In this document: positions 41,451 to 52,125 of the stretch, piece after piece
Layout of the letters: every line of letters starts with the position of its first letter
Numbering within the stretch: position 1 is the stretch's first letter
Assembly: GCA_030267325.1 (NCBI GenBank)
Contig: JAJDJS010000015.1
Coordinates: 1 to 57,527, forward strand
Length of the DNA stretch: 57,527 nt
Direction: 5' to 3'
From: Desulfosarcina sp. OttesenSCG-928-A07
Lineage (GTDB): Bacteria; Desulfobacterota; Desulfobacteria; Desulfobacterales; Desulfosarcinaceae
Translations under genes and position numbers: made by a program
The notes under the pieces: model-generated
Seen by the model: only the letters and a program-made list of their open reading frames with translations
Database searches by the model: none
Told to the model about the DNA's origin: nothing

Positions 41451-42644
41451 ATGGCGAAGGAAAAATTTGCTAGGAACAAGCCGCACGTAAACGTGGGGAC
41501 AATTGGGCATATCGACCATGGTAAGACAACGCTGACAGCGGCGCTGACCAAGCTGAGCGGCCTTCGAGGTCTGGGGGATTTTATACCGTTTGACCAGATT
41601 GACAAGGCTCCTGAGGAAAAAGAGCGAGGGATTACCATCGCCACCTCCCATGTGGAATATGAGACCACCACGCGCCACTATGCGCACGTGGATTGCCCGG
41701 GCCACGCGGACTACATCAAAAACATGATCACAGGTGCGGCCCAGATGGACGGCGCGATTCTGGTGGTGGCTGCCACTGACGGTCCCATGCCCCAGACCCG
41801 TGAGCACATTCTTCTGGCCCGCCAGGTGGGTGTTCCCCGGATTGTTGTATTTTTGAACAAATGCGACATGGTGGACGATGAAGAGCTCATCGAACTGGTG
41901 GAGCTGGAGCTTCGGGAGCTTTTGGACAAGTATGAGTTTCCCGGAGACGACACGCCCATCATTCGTGGCAGTGCCTTAAAGGCCCTGGAATGCGACAGTG
42001 CCGATGATCCCAATGCCAAGTGCGTGTATGATCTTCTGGACGTGATTGATTCTTATATTCCGGAACCCCAGCGGGATATTGACAAGCCGTTTTTGATGCC
42101 CATTGAAGACGTGTTCAGCATTTCCGGCCGGGGTACGGTAGTCACGGGCCGTGTTGAGCGCGGTATTGTTCATGTGAGCGACAATGTGGAGATTGTGGGT
42201 ATCCGTCCGACCCTCAAGACCGTGTGTACGGGTGTTGAGATGTTCCGCAAGCTTCTGGATGAAGGGCGTGCCGGTGATAATATCGGCGTTCTGCTGCGGG
42301 GCACCAAACGGGATGAAGTGGAGCGGGGTCAGGTTGTGGCAGCGCCGGGTTCGATTACGCCCCACACCAAGTTCAAAGCCGAAGCGTATATTCTGAGCAA
42401 GGAAGAAGGCGGGCGTCACACCCCGTTTTTTGAAGGGTACCGTCCGCAGTTTTATTTCCGGACAACGGATGTGACGGGCGTTTTGCATCTTCCCGAAGGT
42501 GTTGAGATGGTGATGCCGGGAGACAACATTCCCATTACCGTTGAGCTCATCACCCCGATTGCGATGGAAAAGGAACTTCGGTTTGCCATCCGTGAAGGCG
42601 GCAGAACCGTCGGCGCCGGCGTTGTCAGCGAGATTATCGAATAA
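41451..42644 (+). CDS. tuf: Elongation factor Tu (copy 2)
   Basis: 397 residues, protein identical to copy 1 at 26228. Preceded by AGGAGGG and placed where tufA lies in the str operon, directly before rpsJ. The gene differs from copy 1 at one base that I could find (T41651). The flanks are unrelated on both sides, the match stopping at the ATG and at the TAA. This is the pattern left by gene conversion between duplicate tuf genes. Confidence 0.99.
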   Translation: MAKEKFARNKPHVNVGTIGHIDHGKTTLTAALTKLSGLRGLGDFIPFDQIDKAPEEKERGITIATSHVEYETTTRHYAHVDCPGHADYIKNMITGAAQMDGAILVVAATDGPMPQTREHILLARQVGVPRIVVFLNKCDMVDDEELIELVELELRELLDKYEFPGDDTPIIRGSALKALECDSADDPNAKCVYDLLDVIDSYIPEPQRDIDKPFLMPIEDVFSISGRGTVVTGRVERGIVHVSDNVEIVGIRPTLKTVCTGVEMFRKLLDEGRAGDNIGVLLRGTKRDEVERGQVVAAPGSITPHTKFKAEAYILSKEEGGRHTPFFEGYRPQFYFRTTDVTGVLHLPEGVEMVMPGDNIPITVELITPIAMEKELRFAIREGGRTVGAGVVSEIIE

Positions 42645-42661
42645 CAGAGAGCCTTGAAACA

Positions 42662-42973
42662 ATGATAATGAACTCCAAGATCAGAATCAGGCTGAAGGCG
42701 TATGACCACAAATTGCTGGACCAGTCGGCCAGTGATATTTTTGATACTGCCAGAAAAACCGGCGCCAAGGTGGTTGGCCCGATTCCGCTTCCAACAACCA
42801 TCAACAAATACTGTGTGCTGCGCTCGCCCCATGTGGATAAAAAATCCAGGGAGCAGTTTGAAATGCGCACACACAAGCGGCTGCTTGATATTCTTGAGCC
42901 CACCCAGCAGACGGTTGATGCACTGATGAAGCTTGACCTGTCTCCGGGTGTGGATGTGGAGATCAAGCTTTAA
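42662..42973 (+). CDS. rpsJ: 30S ribosomal protein S10
   Basis: 103 residues (101 if ATG 42668 is the start). S10 joins the 30S head and also NusG/NusB antitermination. [25 protein letters not shown] and [20 protein letters not shown] are family blocks. Only 17 bases after tuf. Confidence 0.97.
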   Translation: MIMNSKIRIRLKAYDHKLLDQSASDIFDTARKTGAKVVGPIPLPTTINKYCVLRSPHVDKKSREQFEMRTHKRLLDILEPTQQTVDALMKLDLSPGVDVEIKL

Positions 42974-43003
42974 AATTGATTTTAATGTTGGCTTTAACAC
43001 GGG

Positions 43004-43645
43004 ATGAGCGTGATGTGTAAAGGACTGGTAGGAAAAAAACTGGGCATGATGTCCATGTACGGGCCCAATGGAAACTACATTCCCGTCACCGTATTGCAGG
43101 TCGGCCCCTGTGTGATCACACAGATCAAAAAAATGGGAACCGACGGCTATCAGGCGTTGCAGTTGGGGTTTGGCGAAAAGAAGCAGAAAAAGACAACCCG
43201 TCCGCTGCAGGGGCATTTTAAGAAAAGCGGGGATTTGTGCTACGCCACGGTCAGGGAAATGGATGTGGATGATCCGGATACCTATACGCTGGGACAAACG
43301 CTTCGACCAGAAGACGTCTTTGCGGTGGGTGAAAAGGTCAATATTACAGGAATAACCAAAGGGCGGGGGTTTTCCGGTGTCATGAAACGCCATGGATTCG
43401 GTGGCGGACGGGAGACCCATGGGTGCAAAAACCACCGTGTTCCCGGCTCCATTGGGTGCAGTGCATGGCCGGCAAAAGTCTTCAAGGGAAAACGGATGCC
43501 GGGCCACTACGGCGTTGAAACCAAAACCATCCGAAATCTGGAAATTGTCGACATTCGTCCGGAGGAAGATCTGGTTCTGGTGAAAGGCCCTGTTCCGGGT
43601 TCCCGGTCAGGCATTGTGACGATCAGCAAGATCCTGTTTGCCTGA
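43004..43645 (+). CDS. rplC: 50S ribosomal protein L3
   Basis: 213 residues. L3 reaches the peptidyl-transferase centre. GLVGKKLGM at the start, the TKGRGFSGVMKRHGF loop, and the KGKRMPGHYG block with the conserved Gln replaced by His are visible. The start may instead be ATG 43013. S10 operon order is kept. Confidence 0.97.
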   Translation: MSVMCKGLVGKKLGMMSMYGPNGNYIPVTVLQVGPCVITQIKKMGTDGYQALQLGFGEKKQKKTTRPLQGHFKKSGDLCYATVREMDVDDPDTYTLGQTLRPEDVFAVGEKVNITGITKGRGFSGVMKRHGFGGGRETHGCKNHRVPGSIGCSAWPAKVFKGKRMPGHYGVETKTIRNLEIVDIRPEEDLVLVKGPVPGSRSGIVTISKILFA

Positions 43646-43783
43646 TCAGTCAGTATGCCAAAGCCACCAGCATGCCGGGCCGTTAAGCATGCAGACAGAT
43701 AATTAACAGATCTCCAGACGCCTTCATCCTGTGATTTGAAAAAGCAAAAAGGGATGACCGGGCCACAGTGGACGAGGAACATT

Positions 43784-44413
43784 ATGGCTGTTGTTGATGT
43801 AATAAATATTGCGGGCGAAGTTGTTGCGCAAACCGAATTGGATGAAGCGATCTTCAATGTTCAGGTAAAAAAGAGCATTCTTCATCAGGTCGTGACCGCT
43901 CAACTGGCCGGGCGACGAGCCGGATGCGCGTCTGTCAAACGACGTTCCGATGTCAGCGGCAGCCGCCGCAAGTTGTATCGGCAAAAAGGAACCGGTCGGG
44001 CCAGAAAAGGCGATATCAAATCTCCGGTGTTGCGGGGCGGCGGTGTGGTCTTTGGCCCAAGTCCCCGGGACTATTCCCGGAAGGTGCCCAAAAAGGTCCG
44101 GCGACTGGCCCTGAAAATGGCACTCACCAGCAAGGTCCAGGAAAAGGAACTTATCGTTCTGGACCAGATGGCGCTAGACGCCATTAAGACCAAAGTTTTT
44201 GTCGGTATCATCAAAACCATTGATGCGGAAAAAGCGCTGATTGTCACACATGGAAAAGACGAAATTCTCGAACGTTCGTCACGGAATGTGCCGGGCGTTA
44301 AAATTCTTCCCACCGACGGATTGAACGTTTACGATATCCTCAAATACCCCAAACTGGTTCTGGTGCAGCCGGCTATTGAGGGAATCAAGGGGAGGCTCGG
44401 GGAAAATGGATAA
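43784..44413 (+). CDS. rplD: 50S ribosomal protein L4
   Basis: 209 residues from ATG 43784 with GAGGA before it; the open frame begins earlier at 43736 without family support. L4 lines the peptide exit tunnel through the loop [20 protein letters not shown]. It overlaps rplW by eight bases. Confidence 0.97.
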   Translation: MAVVDVINIAGEVVAQTELDEAIFNVQVKKSILHQVVTAQLAGRRAGCASVKRRSDVSGSRRKLYRQKGTGRARKGDIKSPVLRGGGVVFGPSPRDYSRKVPKKVRRLALKMALTSKVQEKELIVLDQMALDAIKTKVFVGIIKTIDAEKALIVTHGKDEILERSSRNVPGVKILPTDGLNVYDILKYPKLVLVQPAIEGIKGRLGENG

Positions 44414-44696
44414 TTATTACGATATTATCAAACGGCCGCTGAACACCGAAAAAACAAACGATCAGAAAGAGTCTTTCAATCAGGTCTCTTTTGAGGTGGA
44501 TAAACGGGCCAATCGTGTTGAAATTTCCCGGGCTGTTGAAACAATTTTCAAGGTCCGGGTGGCCAAAATCCGAACGCTCAACGTCAGCGGAAAAGTGAAA
44601 CGCCGTGGGCGGATTCTGGGAAAACGCAGGGATTGGAAAAAGGCCGTCGTGACGCTGATGCCAGGGGAACGGATTGATTTCTTTGAAGGGGCGTAA
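44406..44696 (+). CDS. rplW: 50S ribosomal protein L23
   Basis: 96 residues from ATG 44406, inside the end of rpl[13 protein letters not shown] opening and [18 protein letters not shown] are typical. L23 sits at the tunnel exit and docks trigger factor and SRP. Confidence 0.97.
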   Translation: MDNYYDIIKRPLNTEKTNDQKESFNQVSFEVDKRANRVEISRAVETIFKVRVAKIRTLNVSGKVKRRGRILGKRRDWKKAVVTLMPGERIDFFEGA

Positions 44697-44744
44697 GGCC
44701 TTGGACGTATCAAGCGCCAGGAGCATGACCAGGAGCATGAAAAG

Positions 44745-45569
44745 ATGGCAATTAAAAAAGTAAAACCAACCAGTCCGGGGCGTCGGTTTCAAACCTATGC
44801 TGATTTTGGAGAGGTCACCGCCAGTGAACCCGAAAAACAGCTTGTCCGGGTCATCAAAAAAACCGGCGGGCGAAACGTGTACGGCCGTGTCACAGCCAGG
44901 CATCGGGGGGGCGGACACAAGCGGCTGTACCGCATCATTGATTTCAAGCGGGACAAGGACGGTATCCCGGCAAAAGTGGCATCCATTGAATATGATCCTA
45001 ACCGGTCTGCTCGGATCGCCCTGCTTCACTATGTGGACGGCGAGAAACGCTATATCATCGCGCCCCTTAAACTTTCTGTGGGGGATATGGTGATGTCCGG
45101 GCCCGAGGCGGACATTCAGCCCGGAAATGCGCTTCCCTTGGCCAATATTCCGCTGGGTACGCATATTCACAATATTGAGCTTAAAATCGGCAAGGGCGGA
45201 CAGATTGTCCGGAGTGCCGGCACCTTTGCCCAGTTGATGGCCAAAGAAGACCGTTATGCCTTGGTTAAGTTGCCGTCGGGCGAAGTCCGGATGGTACTCT
45301 TAAAGTGCAAGGCAACGATCGGTCAGCTCGGAAACGTCACCCATGAGAATGTCTCTTTGGGTAAAGCCGGCCGGAAACGATGGACTGGAAAAAGACCCCA
45401 TGTTCGCGGTGTGGCCATGAACCCGGTGGATCATCCCATGGGTGGAGGCGAGGGCCGCTCTTCTGGTGGGCGTCATCCCTGCTCGCCTTGGGGCATCCCC
45501 ACCAAGGGGTATCGGACGCGGAAAAACAAACGGACCGATCGTTATATTGTAAAACGACGGACCAAATAG
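44745..45569 (+). CDS. rplB: 50S ribosomal protein L2
   Basis: 274 residues, normal. Binds 23S rRNA domain IV and is needed for subunit joining. [26 protein letters not shown] and the C-terminal [25 protein letters not shown] with its critical His are present. Confidence 0.98.
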   Translation: MAIKKVKPTSPGRRFQTYADFGEVTASEPEKQLVRVIKKTGGRNVYGRVTARHRGGGHKRLYRIIDFKRDKDGIPAKVASIEYDPNRSARIALLHYVDGEKRYIIAPLKLSVGDMVMSGPEADIQPGNALPLANIPLGTHIHNIELKIGKGGQIVRSAGTFAQLMAKEDRYALVKLPSGEVRMVLLKCKATIGQLGNVTHENVSLGKAGRKRWTGKRPHVRGVAMNPVDHPMGGGEGRSSGGRHPCSPWGIPTKGYRTRKNKRTDRYIVKRRTK

Positions 45570-45665
45570 CAGCGCCCAAATCATACAGATAGATCGGGGA
45601 TTGGCGGTCACCATGCCGTCACGGTGTTTCCCCTCACCAAACGGAGACGAATTTCAGGAGACATC

Positions 45666-45947
45666 ATGCCACGTTCGTTAAAAAAAGGGCCTTTTATTGA
45701 CCCGAAGCTTTTAAAAAAAGTAACTGAAGCGCAGAACACCAGAGGAAATCAGGTGATCAAAACGTGGTCCCGACGGTCAACCATTTTGCCGGAGATGGTG
45801 GGGATTACGCTGGCGGTTCATAATGGAAGAAAATTCATTCCCGTATTTGTGACGGAAAACATGGTGGGCCACAAGCTGGGTGAATTTTCGCCCACACGAA
45901 CCTATTATGGGCATGCTGCAGATAAAAAATCAAAAGTGAAAAAATAA
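45666..45947 (+). CDS. rpsS: 30S ribosomal protein S19
   Basis: 93 residues from ATG 45666 ([12 protein letters not shown]) with [29 protein letters not shown] is the family core. The upstream in-frame ATG 45624 adds an unrelated basic stretch and is rejected. Confidence 0.97.
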   Translation: MPRSLKKGPFIDPKLLKKVTEAQNTRGNQVIKTWSRRSTILPEMVGITLAVHNGRKFIPVFVTENMVGHKLGEFSPTRTYYGHAADKKSKVKK

Positions 45948-45963
45948 AAAGAAAGGCCCTGAC

Positions 45964-46305
45964 ATGGAGATCAGAGCAACCCACCGTTATGTGCGCATAT
46001 CTCCGCAGAAAGTGAGAATGATTGCGGGCGCCATCAAGGGAAAACCCGCCGGAACGGCGATTGATATGCTCAAATTCATGCCGCAGAAATCTGCCGGCAT
46101 TGTCGAGAAAATTGTCCGGTCCGCCGTGGCCAATGCAGATCAAAATACCAGTATGGATGTGGATGATCTGGTTGTTGCCAATCTGATTGTGGATCAGGGC
46201 CCCACCCTTAAACGGTTTAAAGCCAGAGCCCGGGGCAGGGGGTCGCGCATACTCAAAAGAACCTCACACATCACTGTTGTGCTGTCCGAGGATTTATTCC
46301 AGTAA
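45964..46305 (+). CDS. rplV: 50S ribosomal protein L22
   Basis: 113 residues. [20 protein letters not shown] at the start, and the tunnel beta-hairpin end block [18 protein letters not shown]. Contacts all 23S domains and the exit tunnel. Confidence 0.97.
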   Translation: MEIRATHRYVRISPQKVRMIAGAIKGKPAGTAIDMLKFMPQKSAGIVEKIVRSAVANADQNTSMDVDDLVVANLIVDQGPTLKRFKARARGRGSRILKRTSHITVVLSEDLFQ

Positions 46306-46317
46306 GGAGGAGAAAGC

Positions 46318-46968
46318 TTGGGCCAGAAAGTCAACCCTATTTCGCTAAGGCTGGGGATCGTCAAAACCTGGGAATCCCGATGGTTTGCGGGAAAGAAGTA
46401 TGCGGACTACATCTTTGAGGACTATCGGATCCGAAAGTTCATCAAGGAGAAACTGCATCATGCGGGTGTCTCCAAAATTGAAATCGAACGATCCACACGG
46501 CGGGTTCGACTGCGGATCTTCACGGCACGTCCCGGTATTGTTATCGGAAAAAAAGGTGCGGAGATCGAAAAGCTCAAGAAAGAACTGGAAAGCCGGGTGA
46601 GTCAGGAAGTGCTTATCGATATCCAGGAAATCCGGAAACCGGAAGTGGATGCACAACTGGTTGCTGAAAATGTCGCGATGCAGATTGAACGCCGCGTTGC
46701 GTTCCGGCGCGCGATGAAGCGGGGGGTTTCCTCGGCCATGCGGTTCGGCGCCCAGGGTGTTAAAATTATCTGCTCAGGGCGACTGGGCGGCGCTGAAATG
46801 GCCCGAACCGAATGGTATCGAGAGGGCCGGGTTCCGCTTCATACCCTGCGGGCCGATATTGATTACGGCATTACCGAAGCCAACACCACCTATGGCTTGG
46901 TGGGAATAAAAGTCTTTGTGTTTCATGGTGAAATTCTTAAACAGAACCAAGCTGAGGTCAGTGGATAG
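46318..46968 (+). CDS. rpsC: 30S ribosomal protein S3
   Basis: 216 residues from TTG 46318 ([13 protein letters not shown]) after AAGGAGGAG. The KH domain with [13 protein letters not shown] and the C-terminal domain [31 protein letters not shown] are complete. Forms part of the mRNA entry site. Confidence 0.97.
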   Translation: MGQKVNPISLRLGIVKTWESRWFAGKKYADYIFEDYRIRKFIKEKLHHAGVSKIEIERSTRRVRLRIFTARPGIVIGKKGAEIEKLKKELESRVSQEVLIDIQEIRKPEVDAQLVAENVAMQIERRVAFRRAMKRGVSSAMRFGAQGVKIICSGRLGGAEMARTEWYREGRVPLHTLRADIDYGITEANTTYGLVGIKVFVFHGEILKQNQAEVSG

Positions 46969-46986
46969 GTTTGTGGGAGACAAAAC

Positions 46987-47403
46987 ATGCTGAGTCCCAA
47001 AAAGGTTAAATATCGAAAGAGTCAAAAAGGAAGGATGAAGGGCGCTGCTTACCGGGGCAGTGATCTGAATTTCGGTGAATTCGGGTTGCAGGCAATTGAC
47101 TGTGGCCGGATTTCATCCAAGCAGATTGAGGCGGCACGTATTGCCATGACCCGTCATGTGAAAAGGGGCGGGAAAATCTGGATTCGCCTGTTTCCGGACA
47201 AACCCTTTACCAAAAAGCCTGCTGAAGTGCGTATGGGAAAGGGAAAAGGTGCGCCTGAAGGATGGGTGGCGGTGATCAAACCGGGTCGTATTCTGTATGA
47301 GATGACTGGTGTATCCCGGGAAATGGCAAAAGAGGCCCTCATGTTGGCGGCCCATAAACTGCCCCTCAAAACCCGGATTGTCGAGAGAAGCGAGGAGCTA
47401 TGA
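46987..47403 (+). CDS. rplP: 50S ribosomal protein L16
   Basis: 138 residues. [19 protein letters not shown] start, and the [25 protein letters not shown] core near the A-site tRNA. Overlaps rpmC by four bases. Confidence 0.97.
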   Translation: MLSPKKVKYRKSQKGRMKGAAYRGSDLNFGEFGLQAIDCGRISSKQIEAARIAMTRHVKRGGKIWIRLFPDKPFTKKPAEVRMGKGKGAPEGWVAVIKPGRILYEMTGVSREMAKEALMLAAHKLPLKTRIVERSEEL

Positions 47404-47603
47404 AAACCGCAGAGATCAGAGCTATGGAAACCACCGCAATCCGACAAAAAATTCAGGATTTGAAACAAACCCTGTTCAACCTGCGGTTTCAGCATGAGAT
47501 TGGTCAGTTGGATAATCCACAGAAAATCCGCCAGACCAAAAAGAATATTGCCCGGTTGAATACCATTTTGAATGAAGAATCCAACCCTAAACCTAAAGAT
47601 TGA
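47400..47603 (+). CDS. rpmC: 50S ribosomal protein L29
   Basis: 67 residues, all-helical, with the family block [29 protein letters not shown]. Starts in the ATGA overlap with rplP. Located at the tunnel exit next to L23. Confidence 0.95.
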   Translation: MKTAEIRAMETTAIRQKIQDLKQTLFNLRFQHEIGQLDNPQKIRQTKKNIARLNTILNEESNPKPKD

Positions 47604-47612
47604 TACGCGGTT

Positions 47613-47870
47613 ATGAAAACTCGTGGAATGAAAAGACAACTCATCGGTACCGTCATCAGCGACAAAATGGATAAAACCGCTGTCGTTCAGGTGGAACGGC
47701 TTGTCAAGCATCCCCTTTACAAAAAATATGTCCGCCGGCGGAACAAGTTTGCTGCCCATGACGAAAGCAACACCTGTGGCATGGGTGACAAGGTGCTCAT
47801 CACCGAGTCCCGGCCCATTAGCCGGATGAAACGGTGGCGCGTGACGGAAGTTATTCAGAAAGCCGTTTAG
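47613..47870 (+). CDS. rpsQ: 30S ribosomal protein S17
   Basis: 85 residues, OB-fold. GTVISDKMDKTAVVQVERLVKHPLYKKYV and GDKVLITESRPISRMKRWRV identify it. Nine bases after rpmC. Confidence 0.97.
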   Translation: MKTRGMKRQLIGTVISDKMDKTAVVQVERLVKHPLYKKYVRRRNKFAAHDESNTCGMGDKVLITESRPISRMKRWRVTEVIQKAV

Positions 47871-47887
47871 CATAAAGGACAAAGAAG

Positions 47888-48256
47888 ATGATTCAGACCG
47901 AAACACAACTGACGGTGGCAGATAACTCGGGCGCGCGCGCACTCTATTGTATCAAGGTTCTGGGCGGATCAAAACGGCGGTATGCCAGTATCGGTGATGT
48001 GATTGTGGTGGCTGTCAAAGAGGCCATTCCCAATGCCAAGGTCAAAAAAGGGGATGTGCTGAAAGCGGTCGTGGTGAGAACCAAAAAAGAGATCCGGAGA
48101 CCTGACGGATCCTATATCCGCTTTGACGACAATTCAGCCGTCTTGATCAATAACCAGCGCGAACCCCTGGGAACGCGTATTTTCGGGCCTGTTGCCCGTG
48201 AACTGCGGGCCAAACGGTTTATGAAAATCGTATCCCTCGCCCCGGAAGTCCTTTAA
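47888..48256 (+). CDS. rplN: 50S ribosomal protein L14
   Basis: 122 residues, exact family length. [17 protein letters not shown] start and [18 protein letters not shown]...[15 protein letters not shown]. Lies at the intersubunit bridge B8 and binds RsfS. Confidence 0.98.
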   Translation: MIQTETQLTVADNSGARALYCIKVLGGSKRRYASIGDVIVVAVKEAIPNAKVKKGDVLKAVVVRTKKEIRRPDGSYIRFDDNSAVLINNQREPLGTRIFGPVARELRAKRFMKIVSLAPEVL

Positions 48257-48285
48257 ACCGGCCGCGCCCTGTGGAGAAATGAAAA

Positions 48286-48618
48286 ATGGTCAGAGACGCT
48301 ATCCATATCAAGAAGGATGACAAGGTAAAGATCATTGCCGGCAAAGACAAGGGAAAAATCGGCAAGGTCCTTAAGGTCAACCGCAAGAAAAACCGTTTGT
48401 TGGTGGAAAATATCAATATTGTCAAACGGCACACCAAGCCCAATGCCCAAAACCGGCAAGGTGGCATTATAGAGAGTGAAGCGCCGATCCACTGGTCCAA
48501 TGCCATGCTGATGTGCACCAAGTGTATTGAACCTGCTCGGGTGAAGCACAAAATTCTCGATGATGGCAAAAAGGTCCGGGTCTGCGGAAAGTGCAACGAA
48601 GTTATCGACGCTTCATAA
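48286..48618 (+). CDS. rplX: 50S ribosomal protein L24
   Basis: 110 residues with the KOW motif ([18 protein letters not shown]) and [23 protein letters not shown]. Two C-terminal CxxC pairs (CTKC, CGKC) may bind zinc. Assembly initiator of the 50S subunit. Confidence 0.97.
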   Translation: MVRDAIHIKKDDKVKIIAGKDKGKIGKVLKVNRKKNRLLVENINIVKRHTKPNAQNRQGGIIESEAPIHWSNAMLMCTKCIEPARVKHKILDDGKKVRVCGKCNEVIDAS

Positions 48619-48665
48619 GACGCCTTTTATAAGAATCGGGCGGGAAGGCGTTTTGGAGGACACAG

Positions 48666-49205
48666 ATGTCTGAGCTGAAAACCTACTACCAGGAAACGGT
48701 AGTCCCGAAACTGAAAGAAATGTTCAATTACGGCAATCCCATGCAGATTCCGCGTATTGAAAAGATCGTGCTGAACATGGGGTTGGGGGATGCCATTCAC
48801 AATATCAAGATTATTGATTCAGCTGTTGAAGAACTCCGCTTGATATCCGGCCAGCAGCCGGTGGTCACCCGGGCGAAAAAATCCATTGCCGCGTTCAAAC
48901 TTCGCACGGGGATGCCCATCGGGTGCATGGTGACCTTAAGAAAAGACCGGATGTATGATTTTTTGAACAAGCTGATCAATGTGGCCCTGCCGCGTGTCAG
49001 GGACTTCAGGGGAATTTCCGGAAAAGCCTTTGACGGCGTTGGAAATTATTCTCTGGGTATCCGGGAACAGTTGATTTTTCCTGAAATTGATTATGACAAA
49101 ATCGACAAGATCAAGGGCCTGAACATCAGTATTGTGACAACGGCAAAAAATAATGAAGAGGGAAAAGCACTCCTGAAGTTCATGGGGATGCCTTTCAAAA
49201 ACTAA
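48666..49205 (+). CDS. rplE: 50S ribosomal protein L5
   Basis: 179 residues, standard. Binds 5S r[35 protein letters not shown] and [25 protein letters not shown] identify it. Confidence 0.98.
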   Translation: MSELKTYYQETVVPKLKEMFNYGNPMQIPRIEKIVLNMGLGDAIHNIKIIDSAVEELRLISGQQPVVTRAKKSIAAFKLRTGMPIGCMVTLRKDRMYDFLNKLINVALPRVRDFRGISGKAFDGVGNYSLGIREQLIFPEIDYDKIDKIKGLNISIVTTAKNNEEGKALLKFMGMPFKN

Positions 49206-49233
49206 TCCGTCTGGTGATTACAAGGAGAGAGCA

Positions 49234-49419
49234 TTGGCGAAGACATCACTCAGAGAAAAGGCAAAACGGAAACCCAAGTTCGGCGTGCGAGTCTATAATC
49301 GCTGTCCGATTTGCGGCAGACCCCGGGGCTTTATCAGAAAGTTCGGTATCTGCCGTATCTGCTTCCGTAATTTGGCTTCCCAAGGCCGTCTTCCGGGCGT
49401 GGTCAAGTCCAGTTGGTAA
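49234..49419 (+). CDS. rpsN: 30S ribosomal protein S14, zinc-binding (type Z)
   Basis: 61 residues from TTG 49234 with AAGGAGAG before it. The [22 protein letters not shown] motif holds the four zinc cysteines of the short S14 form. Confidence 0.97.
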   Translation: MAKTSLREKAKRKPKFGVRVYNRCPICGRPRGFIRKFGICRICFRNLASQGRLPGVVKSSW

Positions 49420-49466
49420 TCTCAGTGCAAAGTTAGAAAAATGACCATTATCAAAGGTGAAACAGT

Positions 49467-49859
49467 ATGAGTGATCCTATTGCCGATATGCTGACGCGCA
49501 TTCGTAATGCTGGAAAGGCCAAGCACAACAGTGTCGATATCCCCGGTTCCCGAATTAAAACTGAAATTGCGAGAATTCTCAAAGAATCCGGATATATTCG
49601 AAACTATAAGGTGATCGCTGATAACAAACAGGGGATCTTGCGGGTTTATCTGAAATATACCAGCGATCAGAAACACACGATTTTCAAGATCCAACGGGTG
49701 AGTAAGCCCAGCCTCCGCCGTTATTGTTTGGCAAAGGCGGTCACTCCCGTTTACAATGGTCTGGGAATCGCCATTCTGTCCACCTCCCAGGGGGTCATGA
49801 CCGACAAGCTGGCGAGGGAAAAGAATATTGGCGGCGAAATACTGTGTACCGTCTGGTAG
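49467..49859 (+). CDS. rpsH: 30S ribosomal protein S8
   Basis: 130 residues. [13 protein letters not shown] start and [33 protein letters not shown] end are exact family blocks. Central 16S-binding protein; its homologue represses the spc operon in E. coli. Confidence 0.98.
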   Translation: MSDPIADMLTRIRNAGKAKHNSVDIPGSRIKTEIARILKESGYIRNYKVIADNKQGILRVYLKYTSDQKHTIFKIQRVSKPSLRRYCLAKAVTPVYNGLGIAILSTSQGVMTDKLAREKNIGGEILCTVW

Positions 49860-49939
49860 CAGTCTGATGCTGGAACTATGCCACAGCTGGTCATGTCAAC
49901 TAAGGCTGTTCGCAAAGATTTGAAAATGAGGTGCGCAAT

Positions 49940-50479
49940 ATGTCTCGCGTAGGGAAGAAAATTATTCCGATCCCCCAGAAAACCAGTGTCGACTATAAAG
50001 ACGGTGTACTGGTGGTCAAAGGCGAGAAGGGGACGTTGACCCGAACCATTCATCCGGCTGTGGATCTGTCGGTGGAAAACAACACCATTTCTGTGGTGAT
50101 CAGCCAAGACGACCGAAAAACCCGTGCCCTTCAGGGTCTTGTGCGCAGCTTGGTGGCCAACATGGTGAATGGTGTGAGCCAGGGTTTTGAAAAGATCCTT
50201 GAAATCAACGGAATCGGATATCGTGCGGAAATGAAGGGAAATTCCATTGTGATGAGCTTGGGGTATTCCCATCCCATTGACTTTCAATTGCCGGAAGGTG
50301 TCAGCGCCGCGATTGAAAAAAATACAGTCATCAAATTGTCCGGTATTGACAAGGAAAAGCTCGGTCATACCGCCGCATCCATCCGGAAACTGAGAAAACC
50401 CGAGCCCTACAAGGGCAAGGGAATCAAGTATGCTGAAGAGCGGATTCAGCGTAAGGCCGGAAAGACGGGTACCAAGTAG
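49940..50479 (+). CDS. rplF: 50S ribosomal protein L6
   Basis: 179 residues from ATG 49940 (MSRVGKKIIPIP) with GAGG upstream. The in-frame GTG 49931 is less likely. The C-terminal RKPEPYKGKGIKYAEE is the conserved 23S-binding part. Confidence 0.97.
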   Translation: MSRVGKKIIPIPQKTSVDYKDGVLVVKGEKGTLTRTIHPAVDLSVENNTISVVISQDDRKTRALQGLVRSLVANMVNGVSQGFEKILEINGIGYRAEMKGNSIVMSLGYSHPIDFQLPEGVSAAIEKNTVIKLSGIDKEKLGHTAASIRKLRKPEPYKGKGIKYAEERIQRKAGKTGTK

Positions 50480-50591
50480 GCTTCATCAATCTCCGATGCT
50501 TCTTAATAGTTAGTTAGGATCTTTGTGGCGAGATGACGAGAAGTCCGAACCGGCCGAAAATCATGAATCGGCGATTATGAGGTGATAATAA

Positions 50592-50960
50592 ATGGGATCG
50601 ACAAACGCGAAAAAGATGGCTTGGCGCAAACGCAAGACAAGAATTCGGAAGAACATTGTCAGCACAGCGGAAAGACCGCGTCTGACGGTTTTCCGGAGCA
50701 CCAATCATATTTACGGACAAATTGTTGACGATGTGACCGGAACCACCCTTGCCTCTGCCTGCAGCAATGAAAAAACCGTCAAAGAACAGCCGAAATTTGA
50801 CAGCAAGGTGGCAAAGGCCGTTTTTATCGGAAAGCTTCTGGCTCAGCGCGCTTTGGAAAAAGGTGTGAAAAAAGTGGTTTTTGATCGTAATGGGTTCCTT
50901 TACCACGGTCGGATCAAGGCTTTTTCTGACGGTGCCCGGGAGGCTGGTCTGGATTTTTAG
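50592..50960 (+). CDS. rplR: 50S ribosomal protein L18
   Basis: 122 residues. [20 protein letters not shown] and [24 protein letters not shown] are the 5S-rRNA-binding blocks. Preceded by a 112-base gap after rplF, the widest in this part of the array. Confidence 0.97.
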   Translation: MGSTNAKKMAWRKRKTRIRKNIVSTAERPRLTVFRSTNHIYGQIVDDVTGTTLASACSNEKTVKEQPKFDSKVAKAVFIGKLLAQRALEKGVKKVVFDRNGFLYHGRIKAFSDGAREAGLDF

Positions 50961-50987
50961 GCTACAAAAATGTAAGGAGGCAGACCT

Positions 50988-51485
50988 TTGTTCAAGCAAG
51001 ATACAGAAGAGAACCAGCTGATCGACAAAGTCGTCCACATCAGCCGGGTGGCCAAGGTGGTCAAGGGCGGTCGCCGATTCAGCTTCAGCGCAATTGTGGT
51101 GGTGGGCGATGGTGAGGGAAGCGTCGGCTACGGCTTGGGAAAAGCCGGTGAGGTCCCGGAGGCGATCCGGAAAGGCGTTGAAAAAGCGAAAAAAAGCATG
51201 GTGAAGGTGCCCTTGGTTGAAGGAACCGTTCCTTTTCAAGTGATCGGCAAATTCGGCGCCGGCCGGGTGATGCTCAAACCGGCTTCCGAAGGAACCGGGG
51301 TGATTGCCGGCGGTGCGGTGCGGGCCGTACTGGAAGCCGTGGGCATCCAGAATATTCTGACCAAATGCATGGGCACCAACAATCCCCACAACGTGGTCAA
51401 GGCGACGGTGGAGGGACTGAAAAGGCTTGAAAGCATAGAGTCGGTTGCCGCCAGGCGCGGACTTGCTGTTCAGGATCTGAAATAA
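50988..51485 (+). CDS. rpsE: 30S ribosomal protein S5
   Basis: 165 residues from TTG 50988 with AAGGAGG before it. [18 protein letters not shown] and the [13 protein letters not shown] block are typical. Acts at the mRNA channel and in accuracy. Confidence 0.97.
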   Translation: MFKQDTEENQLIDKVVHISRVAKVVKGGRRFSFSAIVVVGDGEGSVGYGLGKAGEVPEAIRKGVEKAKKSMVKVPLVEGTVPFQVIGKFGAGRVMLKPASEGTGVIAGGAVRAVLEAVGIQNILTKCMGTNNPHNVVKATVEGLKRLESIESVAARRGLAVQDLK

Positions 51486-51497
51486 GGAAAACAAGCG

Positions 51498-51680
51498 ATG
51501 AGTGGTATGCTGAAAATCACCTTGGTCAAAAGCATGATCGGACGACCGGAAAAGCATCGTAAGGTGCTTCGGGCCATGGGTCTGACCAAACTGAACCGAT
51601 CAATCGAATTGAATGATACCCCTTCGGTGCGGGGAATGGTTCACAAGGTATCCCATCTGGTGGTTGCCGAGGAGAAATAG
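51498..51680 (+). CDS. rpmD: 50S ribosomal protein L30
   Basis: 60 residues: [24 protein letters not shown] with the C-terminal [13 protein letters not shown]. Directly before rplO, as in other spc operons. Confidence 0.96.
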   Translation: MSGMLKITLVKSMIGRPEKHRKVLRAMGLTKLNRSIELNDTPSVRGMVHKVSHLVVAEEK

Positions 51681-51682
51681 CC

Positions 51683-52123
51683 ATGAGACTTCATGAACTG
51701 GGGCCCGAGCAGGGACAGAGACAAAAAAGAAAAAGAGTGGGCCGGGGTGAAGGGTCAGGAACCGGAAAAACATCCGGTCGGGGCCACAAGGGGCAGCGCG
51801 CCCGTTCCGGCGGCAATGTTCGTCCCGGCTATGAGGGCGGCCAGATGCCCATTCACCGCCGTCTTCCAAAACGGGGATTTACCAATATTTTCAAAAAAAT
51901 ATTTTCAGTTGTCAACATCCGGGACCTGGGGCGGTTTGAGGCGGACACCGTGGTGGATGAAGCTGCGCTGATCAGGGCCGGATTGGTCAAGGGAAGTCGG
52001 GATGGTATCAAAATTCTGGGAAACGGGGATGTGACGGTACCGCTTACGGTCCGTGTCCATCGGTTCAGTGAAAGCGCCAAACAGAAAATTGAAGCTGCGG
52101 GTGGAAGGATAGAGGTTATCTGA
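51683..52123 (+). CDS. rplO: 50S ribosomal protein L15
   Basis: 146 residues. The flexible Gly/Arg-rich N-terminal arm ([22 protein letters not shown]) and the RLPKRGF block are present. Two bases after rpmD and two before secY. Confidence 0.97.
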   Translation: MRLHELGPEQGQRQKRKRVGRGEGSGTGKTSGRGHKGQRARSGGNVRPGYEGGQMPIHRRLPKRGFTNIFKKIFSVVNIRDLGRFEADTVVDEAALIRAGLVKGSRDGIKILGNGDVTVPLTVRVHRFSESAKQKIEAAGGRIEVI

Positions 52124-52125
52124 GC

